Shown here: positions 1 to 10,700 of the stretch, one piece after another | Layout: every line of letters starts with the position of its first letter | How positions within the stretch are numbered: the stretch's first letter is position 1 | Assembly: GCA_020091685.1 (NCBI GenBank) | Contig: CM034600.1 | Coordinates: forward strand, 36,876,077 to 36,940,076 | Source of the DNA: Lutjanus erythropterus | Taxonomy: Eukaryota; Chordata; Actinopteri; Lutjaniformes; Lutjanidae | Reading direction: 5' to 3' | Length of the DNA: 64,000 bases | Notes under the pieces: model-generated | Told to the model about the DNA's origin: nothing | What the model saw: only the letters and a program-made list of their open reading frames with translations | The model's database searches: none | Made by a program: the position numbers and the translations under genes

Positions 1-8
1 CATTTCAG

Positions 9-31
9 CTTTTTTTTTTTTTTTTTTTTTT
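9..31. repeat. Poly-T tract
   Basis: A run of T within what is probably an intron of the first gene. It has no other visible role. Confidence 0.9.
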
Positions 32-149
32 CAGAAAGAGACAATGACTCTAAAGGCTTCTGTGTCAGGGCCAGGTAGGCAAACGTCATCAAAGAATAAT
101 GTCCTGTATGCAGCAGAGCATAATTTTCTCTATGAAATATTGTAATATT

Positions 150-3100
150 GTATTTCATTTATAAGTTGTGATTTAAAGTCACACAAAGAGCTGCCAGATT
201 TATCTGGAAGGAAACAAACAAAAATGTCCAGACTGTGTTTATTATCAAACAAAGTGTGTTGAGTGTTGAAGTACATTCATATGATATAAATCTGTATGTA
301 TGTTCACATGTGAACAATGAAGTCAAACTGTCAAATCTATCAATATATTGATAAAACAACAGAGTAATTGTGAATTTGACATGTTTCATTTGACTTTTAT
401 GGATTAAAAAAAAAAAATGCCTAAACAGTCAAATAAAGTTTCCCTTCTCTTTCTTTCAGGTTCAAAGCACGAGTGTAAGTAAATGACTTTTTAAGTATCT
501 TATTATTGGTTGATGAGAACTTTACTCTACTGTGCAGAGAGATTTTGAAAAAGTTGTGAAGAGAATAAAGTCCACATTTGAAGAGCAAAAAGGTCATGAG
601 ATCACAACAATGAAATCAAACTTTTAAAAGAAAAACATTCTGAGAACAAGTCAAAGACGCAATATTTTGAGAAAAGTTAACAGATTTTGCTCAAATTTAG
701 AGTTTGAGAGCAGACAGGTGAAAATCTGAATTTATATTCTAATATGTTCAGTTACACAAAGAGCTGCCAGATTTAACTGGAGAGAAACAAACAAAAATGT
801 CCAGACTGTGTTTATTATCAAACAAAGTGTGTTGAGTGTTGAAAGCTGGTATATAATGTATGTTCACATGTTAACAATGAAGTCAAAATGTCAAATCTAT
901 CAATATATTGATAAAACAACAGAGTAATTGTGAATTTGACATGTTTCATGAGATTTTTATGGATTGTAAAAGAAAAAAAACACTTGTCTAAATTAGCAAA
1001 TAAAGTTTCCCTTCTCTTTTATTTCCTTCTTTCAGGGACATTAAGTGACGGTAAGTAAAAAACTTTTTTTTCATCGATTAAAAGGATGCAATATTTCAAG
1101 AAAAGTTAAAAGAATTTGGAGATTAACAGTAGACAGGTGAAAATCTGAACTTATATTCTGATATATGTTTCAGAAATATGAACATATTTTCTGGCACATC
1201 AGTATGTCAATAATAAAAGATTACATAAAATTGAAACCACTGGGTTTAATCAGTCCTGACTGTCAATAAGAAAAAGATGTGGAGTTTAATAAGTGGCATG
1301 ATGGGACGGAGGACCAGATCCTGCCCTGCATATCTTGAAGTAGAGGGGAATTTCTCAACAAAACAAGTACAAATTGCAAATTGTTTTATTGATTATTTTT
1401 GTGATACAGTAAGAAGTGTAAATTTAACATTGAAAAACTGACGTTGAGGACAGGCCGCCGGGTGTAGATAATTTAGGTGTTAAATTTCAATTTAATTGCT
1501 GTTCCTGTCTGTCATATTATAAATTTGAGTATTGAAAAATGTATTTGTCCACAGACATGGAAGACAGCAAAAATTGTTCCACTTTCAAAGAATCCACCTG
1601 CACCATTTTCTGGTGCAAACAGTTACCAGCTTTAGGAAAGAATTTAAACATTTAAACTCAGATTATCAACATGTTTAGAGGCCTGGTCATTCCACTTACG
1701 GCTCTGACACAAATGATTGATGACCGGCAAAGTGAGCAAGATAAGAAAAATGACAATAATAATATTCTTGGTCTATCCCACTACATCAGTCTATACTGGT
1801 ATTGGTATATTAACAGATAAATATCATCTATAGTAATATCTGATTCGACAGACTGTCAAGGCAGATGCTCGATAAAAGTCAAAGTATATTTGTGATTTTT
1901 TGTCGAGGAGTCTCAACTGTTCTTATTGTGTTTCATGTGACTTTTATGGATTTTAGAAAAAAAAAAACCTAAACAGTCAAATAAAGTTTCCCTTCTCTTT
2001 CTTTCAGGTTCAAAGTACGAGCGTAAGTAAATGATTTTGAAGTATCTTTTTATTGGTTGATGAGAATTTTACTTTACTGTGCAGAGAGATTTTGAGAAAA
2101 AGTTGTGGTGACAATAAAGGTCATGAGATCAGAAGAAAAAAGTCAAAATTTTAAAAGAAAGAAAATCATGAAAACAACTAAAGGAAGCAATATTTTGAGA
2201 AGAGTTACAGAATTTTGAGTTTTGAGTTTTCTTGGCTCCTCTATGACAATAACTTACTTAAGTTTCCCTTCTCTTCTTTCAGATTCAAAGCAACCGTGTA
2301 AGTAAATGACTTTTTAAATATGTTCTTATTGGTTGATGACAATTTTACTTTACTGTGCAGAGAGAGTTTGAGAAAAAGTTGTGGTGACAATAAAGGTCAT
2401 GAGATCAGAGAAAAAAAAGTCAAAATTTTGTAAGAAAAATACAATCATGAAATCAAGTAAAAGATGCAACATTTTGAATTCTGAGTTTTGAGTTTTCTTG
2501 GCTCCTCTATGACAATAACGTACAAAATATTCTTGGCCTATCCCACGATATCGGTGAGAATAAAGGTCATGAGATCACAAGAATAAAGTCAAAATTTTAA
2601 ACTAAAAATATTCTGAAAACAAGTTAAAGATGCAATACTTTGAGAAAAGAATTTGGAGTTTGAGAGCAGACAGGTGAAAATCTGAATTTATAGTCTAATA
2701 TGTTCAGTTACACAAAGAGCTGCCAGATTTAACTGGAGAGAAACAAACAAACCTATACTGTCTTTATTATCAAACTGTGTCGTGTCAAAAGTGTGTTGAG
2801 TGTTGAAAGCTGGTATATAATGTATGTTCACATGTTAACAATGAAGTCAAACTGTCAAATCTATTAATATATTGATAAAACAATGGTGTGACTGTGAATT
2901 TGACATGTTTCATGTGATTTTTATGGGTTATAAAAGAAAAAACCTGCCAAAATGAGCAAATAAAGTTTCCCTTCTCTTTTCTTTTCTTCTTTCAGATGCA
3001 TACCGTAAGGGTAAGTAAATAACATTTAAGTAGAATTTTACTCTACTGTGCAGAGAGATTTTGAGAAGAATTTGTAAAGAGAATAAAGGTCATGAGATCA

Positions 3101-3240
3101 GAAGAATTAAGTCAAAATTTTAAAAGAAAAAAATATCATGAAAACAACTAAAGGATTGTAAATTGTAAACTAATATTTTGACAAAAGTTAAAAGAACAGT
3201 AGACAGATGAAAATCTGAACAATAATCTAATATATGTTTC
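150..3240 (+). repeat. Duplicated intron units carrying the microexons
   Basis: The introns are built from related blocks. The stretch containing CACAAAGAGCTGCCAGATTT recurs at about 171, 754 and 2711. The acceptor stretch containing AAATAAAGTTTCCCTTCTCT recurs before the microexons at 460, 1036, 2008 and 2996, with a shorter form before 2283. The stretch after the donor (GTAAGTAAATGAC, then TATTGGTTGATGAGAA) also recurs. Exons and introns therefore multiplied as units by local duplication. Confidence 0.85.
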
Positions 3241-4696
3241 AGCAAAATGAACATATTTTCTGTCAGTATGAAAAGATTTAATAGAATTGAAACAACTGGG
3301 GTTAATCAATCAATCAATCAATTAGAGAGAAATACAGTATATCAGATGGTCTTCAGTGGACTGATGTCTGTTTGGGATGAGAAAGACAAAAGTAGAGACA
3401 AAACTGATCTTTGAAGTAACAGATAAACTGCAGCAGCGACTTCATCCAGACAGTTTATTGTTTTAGAAAAAGATCAAATCCTCAGGCTTGTTAAAGAACT
3501 TTCTTCTTATAGGTATGTCTGTCAAGAAATGTGGTTTGTACTGTGGTACTATTATTACTTTGAACACAGAGAATTAAGCATAAAATGGAACTGGTCCCTG
3601 ACACATTATTGTTCTTTCTGCTCTTAAATGTGGTGGCTTATCATTTATGTTTCATTCTGTATTAGAGCTGCAACAATTAATCAATTATTAAATTAATCGC
3701 CAACTGCAGTTTTTTGATAATTGATTCATTTCAATCAACATTTAAGATAAAAAAAAAAAAATCAGAGTTCTCTGATGTCAGCTTCTTAAATCTGACTGTT
3801 TTCTGGTTTCTTTGCTCCTCTATGACAATAACTTTTTTTTTTCTTTTTTTTAACAAAATATTCTTGTCCCATCCCACTATGGGTCACTAAGGGTCAAAAC
3901 TGTTCTTTTTTCTTTCTGTTGTGACAGTAATGTCAGTTAGATTTGGTTCAGAGCTATTAAATATTAAATTATCCATATTTGCTCACAACAATTTGGCCTT
4001 TATGACTCTCAGATGTTCATAACCTACAGGTTATATGAACTTAATTTTAAAATACAAAAATGTTAAAATATTGGTTATTTATTGGTATCAGCCATGAGAA
4101 GCAGGTAATTATCAGTTATCAGTTGAAAATAATCTGTATCATGCATCTCTAGAAACATTATCAGTGTTTGATTTAATATGTGTTGTGTCTCTTTGTTTGC
4201 AGCTCATGTAAATTTGAGAGCAGGTGGAGAGATTTCTGCTGGTACAGCCGGGTTGGTGAACATGATCGACACCTTTGACCGACGTGGTGACGCTTATACT
4301 AAAAAAACCTATGCAAGTGCAGGGACATATGCAGAGGCATTTAAGGATGAACCTGGGAAGCGTGTTCCCAAAGCAGGAGTGTACGCTGGTGCAGGTGTGG
4401 GCAAGGCTCGTGCTGAATGGAGCGTTTTTGATGCTGAGGCCAAAGGGCCCAACGCCTCTGCAGGGCTCGAAGCCTCTGCAGCGTCTCTCAGCGCCGGAGC
4501 CTTCGCCAGAGCAGAAGTGGCCAGTGCTTCAGCCACCGCTGGTCCAGTGAAAGCTACAGTCGGTCTGGCAGTAGATACTGGTGCCAGTATTGGTCTGACA
4601 GGTATAGAGGCAAAGGTGCTGGGAACAGGCTTCTCCATCGGCCGTAAAACGAGTGTCTCATTGCTGGGGAATGAGCTTGAATGTTGCATTTCCTAA
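460..4696 (+). CDS. Unrecognised microexon gene, 3' part (Ala/Gly-rich protein)
   Basis: Partial gene; its 5' end lies left of the window. Exons inferred from splice signals: 460-474, 1036-1050, 2008-2022, 2283-2297, 2996-3010 (15 nt each) and the terminal exon 4203-4696. Every microexon is preceded by a pyrimidine tract ending TTTCAG and followed by GTAAGT. All are phase 1, so each adds five codons without shifting frame, and the joined frame has no stop up to TAA at 4694-4696. The encoded microexon string reads SKHE-W-TLSD-G-SKYE-H-SKQP-Y-AYRK before the last exon. The last exon encodes about 164 residues rich in Ala and Gly with many charged residues, including runs such as GVYAGAGVGKARAEW, and ends ELECCIS. 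I do not recognise the family and assign no function. The terminal CCIS fits a CaaX prenylation box, which is inference only. The splice chain is inferred and not transcript-supported. Confidence 0.72.
3661..3850. repeat. Dispersed teleost repeat, AATTAATCGATTA-rich family
   Basis: Begins GAGCTGCAACAATTAATCAA and continues with TTAAATTAATCGCCAACTGC. Related copies occur at about 9,600, 14,735 and 46,095. It has no coding content. It lies in the last intron of the microexon gene. Confidence 0.7.
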
Positions 4697-5250
4697 TGAA
4701 ACTTGCTCTGACGTTTCCAGTCTCATACACATATTTCTTAAGTCAAGTATCAGTGCATGTCGTCACTGCAGATAAAACATTTTAACTACATAAGTGATTT
4801 TTTTTAATGTCTCTTAGAGATGAGCAGGTGACACTGAAGCTGAATATTTTCACTTCCTGTGAAGCTCCACCAGACGTCACTGTGTTCACTGAGTTTGAGG
4901 CACTAAAGCTTCAAATCTTTTTCTGCACAAATAGAAAAAAAGACAAATTTACATGAGACTTCATCCACCCATCACTAACAGAAAGTGAAATTACCAGTTT
5001 CTGTCAAACTGAAAACAAAGTACACAAATAAGATGATTGTACTTTAACCTTTCAGAGACCAGCTTCAACGGTTTTACTTTATTTTCTACCTGCTGGCTCA
5101 CACTCAACTTCATCATGCTTTGTTGATATTAAACTTGTATCACTCAAGAAATGTTAACTTCTTATTGTCTGTATTTGTCTGTATTATGTTTCTTTCTTTG
5201 CATAGTTTCACATACAGATGTGACTCAGGTCTGAACTGAATTACAATAAA
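4697..5250 (+). other. 3' UTR of the microexon gene with candidate poly(A) signal
   Basis: Follows the TAA stop. AATAAA at 5245-5250 is the first good poly(A) signal seen downstream. The 3' end position is inferred. Confidence 0.5.
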
Positions 5251-7550
5251 TTCATGACCAACTTTGTTTTAAAATAAGTGATTATTTTTGTATCAATGCA
5301 TCCATTATTTTACTAATAATTAATTAATCATTTGTTCTATGAAAAACTCATTACAGATCTGAGCCTGAAGTGTTTTAAGGTTTCTCAGTTTCATCAACAA
5401 CCAGAAATCCAAACATTAGTTTTTGACATAAAACCAACTTCACACAATACAGTCATAACTTCTGTGTGAAGCTTTAACATGCAAAGACAAACACTACTTC
5501 AGTGGTGGAAAGTAACTAAGTACATTTACTCAACTACTGTACTTAAATACAGTTTTGAGGTATGATTAGTGTGTGTGATTTAGGAGGATCTATTAGCAGA
5601 ATGAGGCAGAAATGGAATATAATAATCATAAGTGTGTTTTCATTAGTGTATAATCACATGAAGATAAGAAATGTTGTATTTTCTTTACCTTAAATTGAGC
5701 TGTTTATATCCATAGATGGTGAGAGTCCTCTTCCATGCAGTTTCTACAGTAGCCTAGAAGAGACAAATCAAACATTATATATTAGTTTTGTGACATAAAA
5801 CCAGTTTGACACAGTGGAGTCTTTGCGTGAAGTTTTAACCTGCAAAGACGGATGAAAAAACAGCTCAAGCAGTGGTTCCTAGTAGGTTTATTTCTAAATT
5901 CAAAATTTGCACAGACTCTTTACTCTGAGTCCTTTTTGAAGCTGTCAGACTGCGTTCACTTTCCTGTCCAAGTAGTAATGTCTCAAAATTGTCTCAAAAG
6001 TTTCATCACATACCAGCCGCCATTTGATTCTTGGCGAATGAACGAGCAGAGAGGTTAGGTCAGAGGTCTGGGGAAAAGATTCAAGAAATAAAACGTACAG
6101 TGAAATTTGTCGTCTGCATTTAACCATTCCTAACTTTAACGAGCAGCGGGCAGCCAGGGGACCAGCTACGGTGCTGTGTTCGAGAAAAGGTCAGAGGTCA
6201 GGATTTACCGTTTGAAGTTTCCATCTTCTGAATTTTTAGCGTTCCAGGTGAACGACAAAGGCAATTCAGCAGTTAGCAATAAAGCTACCTGATCACAAAC
6301 AGGCCAGTGACAACCCTGATATAGATGAAAAACACTTCAAAATGCTGTTTATGTGAGGCTATACATTGTTTCCTTCAGGAAAATATTGCAAATTAGACCT
6401 TTAATCAATAATGAATGACAGCACTTTTCACATCTGTTGACATTTTATTCATGAGGCACAAGTATGACTGTGAATTATGTTGTTATTTAGAATATTTGTT
6501 TATCTTTATTTATTTAGCTCTCCTTATATTGACCGCTGCAGCAAACACACTTCTGAACTATTCATAATGTTCAACTTTTACTTTTACAAGTTTGAAAATG
6601 GAACAAGCTGATTGCAGTCGCCGATACAATTTCATATGTAGTTGTAACAAACAAAAAAAGCATTGCAGTCACTTCTGTGTTTACTGGTCCAAGAAAGAAA
6701 AAACGATTTATCTGCACTGACTGGCATTTTTTATTACGCAATGTAAACATCTGCAGATGAATTAAACTTCATACACGGACCTCAGAGATCAGCCTCTGTT
6801 GTTTCACTTCCTTTACACCTGCTGGCTTCCTCACTTTTATTATGCTTTGTTGATATTAAACTTATCTAACACTTAGGCAATGTTTATTGAAAACACCTGC
6901 CAGTAGAACATTTGAGGAAGATAAGATTTATTGATCCCACACTGGGGGAATCGGATATTGAATAGGATAAAAAAAAATAAAAAATAATAAAATATATATA
7001 TATATATATAAAATTAAATTTAACAAACTATACACCCAAGACCAGGGGTGCCCAATAGTCAATCGCGATCGATTGGTCGAAGGTAGTGTGGGTAGATCGC
7101 ATGTCATTCAAAAAGAAAATTAGATGTTAGCCTATCATCTATCCCCAGTATGGCATTTGCCACTTGATTTACGTACAGGGCAGCCAGTGTGAGATCTCAT
7201 CTTTTCTAACACACGGGTCACCACGCATGCGTGGTCAACCACGCAAGCTACTGCAAAACTCCAGTGAGGTAATTACCTTGTTAGCCTTCCAATTTATTTC
7301 TACTGAAGAAAGGGTACAAAAATGAGTGGGGGAGCTGGACCAACAGTGTGAAAGCATCACATGAGACAGTTGTAGTTCTTCAGAAAATTATTCAGGTGGA
7401 TAATTATTACTTTGAGGTTACAAGTACAAAAGGAATAATATGCTCATCTCCACTTTCATGATCGAGTCAAGTCAGTGACTCTCTGTTGCGACTCCAAAAC
7501 AAAAACAAAAACCAAGAATCATGACGCAGATATCAAAAAATTGAAAACAA
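5251..7550. other. Intergenic, repeat-bearing, no gene seen
   Basis: Lies between the microexon gene and the 3' end of sarnp. It holds a fragment of the AGTACATTTACTCAAC repeat at about 5,503-5,570 and an (AT)n run at about 6,991-7,011. At about 7,040-7,380 there is a stretch around CAATCGCGATCGATTGG that looks like a decayed transposable element. The short open frames here have no supporting splice or composition signal. Confidence 0.6.
6991..7011. repeat. (AT)n microsatellite
   Basis: Pure AT dinucleotide run in intergenic DNA. Confidence 0.9.
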
Positions 7551-7556
7551 TTTATT
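7551..7556 (-). terminator. sarnp poly(A) signal
   Basis: TTTATT on the + strand reads AATAAA on the - strand, about 150 bases beyond the sarnp stop codon. It is the nearest canonical signal. Confidence 0.6.
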
Positions 7557-7706
7557 TTAAATCACATAATTATGTTATAAAATGGACAGATAACTGAAGC
7601 AGTGTATCAATGAAACCCCGAATGAAAATAACAGGTTATCTGATAAATCCAAAATACAAATGAAAAGGCTTTACATACAAAGAAAAGGTTTTGAAACATC
7701 ACACAA

Positions 7707-10700
7707 TCACACAATACCAAATCTTTCAGCGCGCTTCAGTTTCTTTGCCTGTAGAAAAAGAGAAACATCAACGTTAACACATAACACATAATCTCTTTCT
7801 GTATTCCCTGTCGTCTTTTTAATCAGTAATTTCATGCACTGTGATGAAACATAACTGTCAATCATGGCAAACAATAACAAAAATGCAAGAAATGGAGAGA
7901 AAACAGACCTCGACATCGGCTCCACCAGCTGAACCTGAGCTTGTCATGGCCCCAAATCTCTCCTTCCTCTTTTTCAGCTTTTCATCCTCTTCGAGCTGGA
8001 CAACAACAAAAAATTACTTTAATGTCAAATGTAGACTCCAGCATGTCAGGGAAATGATCTGAATCCTAGATTCTCAAACTGTGGTACATGGACCACTGAT
8101 GGCACACAAGCACCCTTGTGTGGTACACAAAGGAATGTCAGAAATATTTTTTAAAAGTGAAATAAATACATTTAAAGGGATAGTGCAGCCAAAAATGCAA
8201 ATTCAGTCACTATCTATTCACCCTCAAGTGGACTGAAGGTTGGGTTTAGATTTTTACTCCACAAAACACTGCTGGAGTTTCACAGGAAAGCAGTGTTGCA
8301 GAATCTCCCAAACAATTTAAATGAATGGTGACCAGTTTTCAAACAGAAAAATGCCTCCATACTGCTCGTCTGCTGTAATCCAAGTCTCCTACAGCCCCGA
8401 CATGCCAAGTTGACATGAAAGGCGTGTTTTTAGTCTAAATTTTCACTGTAGATCTTTAGCTTGTAGCCACATTGACATGCACGTGTACACCGTCTCAACT
8501 GGGTGTGTATGGGGTGATGGTGTGTAAATGGCATATCAGGGCTTTAGGAGACTTGGATTACACCACGCGAAAAACTAAACCCGACCTTCAATCAGCTTGA
8601 GGATAGTTGGTAATGACTACATTTTCATTTTTGGGTGAACTATCCCTTTAAATAACATATAATACTATCAGAATGCTGCAAAATTAGCCTGCTACATAGT
8701 CAGAAACAGGTATGCAGTGTGCACACACATCATCCATCTGGTAGTTACAAACTAAACTGTGATGGTTAGATATGAAACACTGCAACTGTGCCTCCAAACA
8801 GGAGCGATTACAAAGAGGAGCGCAGCTAAAGAGGAGAATAAACTCTAGCAGCCTCGCTGAAATTAACTGAACAACAGTGAACCAAGCACAAGTGCTAGTA
8901 GCTGCTTCAGAAGCGGCGGTGAAGTGCTCTCTAAACCTGTTTGCACCAAATGGCACAAAACAGCAACGTGGTATTTATAGAGCTCAATATTTTCTGAGGT
9001 GGTACACGGTGAAAAAAATACGTAAGAAACACTGATCTAAATAAAGGAATTGTAGAAAAAAGTTAACTGAATTAGTGTAGTTACATGATGAATTTCTGTC
9101 ACCTTTTGTGAGACGGATGAAACGTTCATGCCAAATCTTTCTGCTCTCTTCTTCAGCTGCTCCACGTTCACCTTACATGAAACACAAAAACATTCCCATT
9201 GACTTCATCTCATTAACTGGAGGAAAGAAGAAATGTGTCAACTAAAGGATGAACAAACTGTTGTTGCAACACTTACAGCCGCTTTACTGTTTGCAACAGC
9301 ACCATCTGTTTGAGAGACATGAATAAAAACCGTCAGGGTGAACAGCAGCAGGTAGAAAACATTCAGAACTTTAATGTTAAACTTTATGAAAAACATGTTA
9401 AATGTTGCCAAAGTTTTATGATTTATGAAGAGACAGATGTTTGCTATAGACTTAGATTAGATTCTGGTATTTCCCTCGAATGGTCTTCAAAACTCTGCTA
9501 CCATCTCCCACTAAATGATACCTGGTGAAACCTGGGATTGTAGGGATGCAAGATATCGATTTTTTCAGTGGATAACAATAATTACCCACTTCTCGTGGCC
9601 AATACCGATAAGATATCAATTATCAAATTAATCGCCAACTATTCTGATAAACAATTAATAAGCTTGAATCATTGTTTAAGGAAAAAAAAGCCCAAATTCT
9701 CCGATTTCTTCTTAAATGTGAATATTTTCTGGTTTCTTTACTCTCTGAAAGTAAACTGAATATCTTTGGATTGTTGTGGACAAAACGAGACATCTGAGGA
9801 CTTTAATCAGCATCTCTCACCATTTTCTGACATTTCACGGACCAAACAACTAATCAATTAATGGAGAAAATGAGTGACAGATTAATCGATAATGAAAATA
9901 ATCATTACAAGAAAGACTTGTAAAAGATGTCTGTATGTCTGTGTGTTCCACATGTTTGGACCTATTTCTGAATTAACAAGATTGTGACAGGATTAATTAG
10001 TCGATTAAACATTTTGAGTCATTTTTTCAGTAAGAGTGAGTAAAGAGTGACAACAGACCTGAGGAGGGACTGGAGGCATCAGCTGGTGAACCAAACCTGA
10101 AGAAAGAGAGTTTAATCATTTTAGCAAATGTTTAAATCACCTGACATGTTTTATTTATTCAAAATTTGAAGACAGACAATACACAATAATAACAAATAGA
10201 ACAAGCCAACAGAAAATAATGCAAAAAATAGTGCAAAATGACTACAGGAAAAAACAAGGCATGAAAAAGAGTATATATTATATCATATCTAAATGTATAT
10301 ATTATTTTCAGAGAGTTTTGGCCATCATTTCTATCAGTTATGACAACTGTGTACTCATCAAAGTCATTACTGATGTAGTAATGTATAGACTTTTATTTTG
10401 AAAGGTTCAGACTTCTTGGCATATGTCTTATTTTATGCTTTTACACAGACTTTATTATAAAAGGTGATCTTCTGCCAGGGACGGTCTAGATTTCACTCTG
10501 TGTTTTGCTCTGTATGTCCAGCTAAATTACTTTCAACTTAGAGTAAAGAGAATATAGTGATATTTTTTAGCACATTTCCTCCCAATGTTACATTTACCCC
10601 TAACTGTAGTTACAACCCACCCCTGTAGTGGGTAGGTTGTAACAACAGAAGTCCTTGTATTTGACATTAGCCCACATATCTGTGATTGTGTAGTAGTTTT

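Noticed and set aside
3505-3530. Possible sixth microexon near TTCTTATAGGTATGTC
   Set aside because: The acceptor AG is followed at once by GTATGT, which leaves no exon between them.
4309-4689. A 126-codon - strand open frame over the last exon of the microexon gene
   Set aside because: Antisense shadow of the Ala/Gly-rich exon. Codon structure and the splice acceptor support the + strand.
7040-7380. Possible hAT-like transposon remnant around CAATCGCGATCGATTGG
   Set aside because: No open transposase frame or inverted ends could be defined. Noted only within the intergenic entry.
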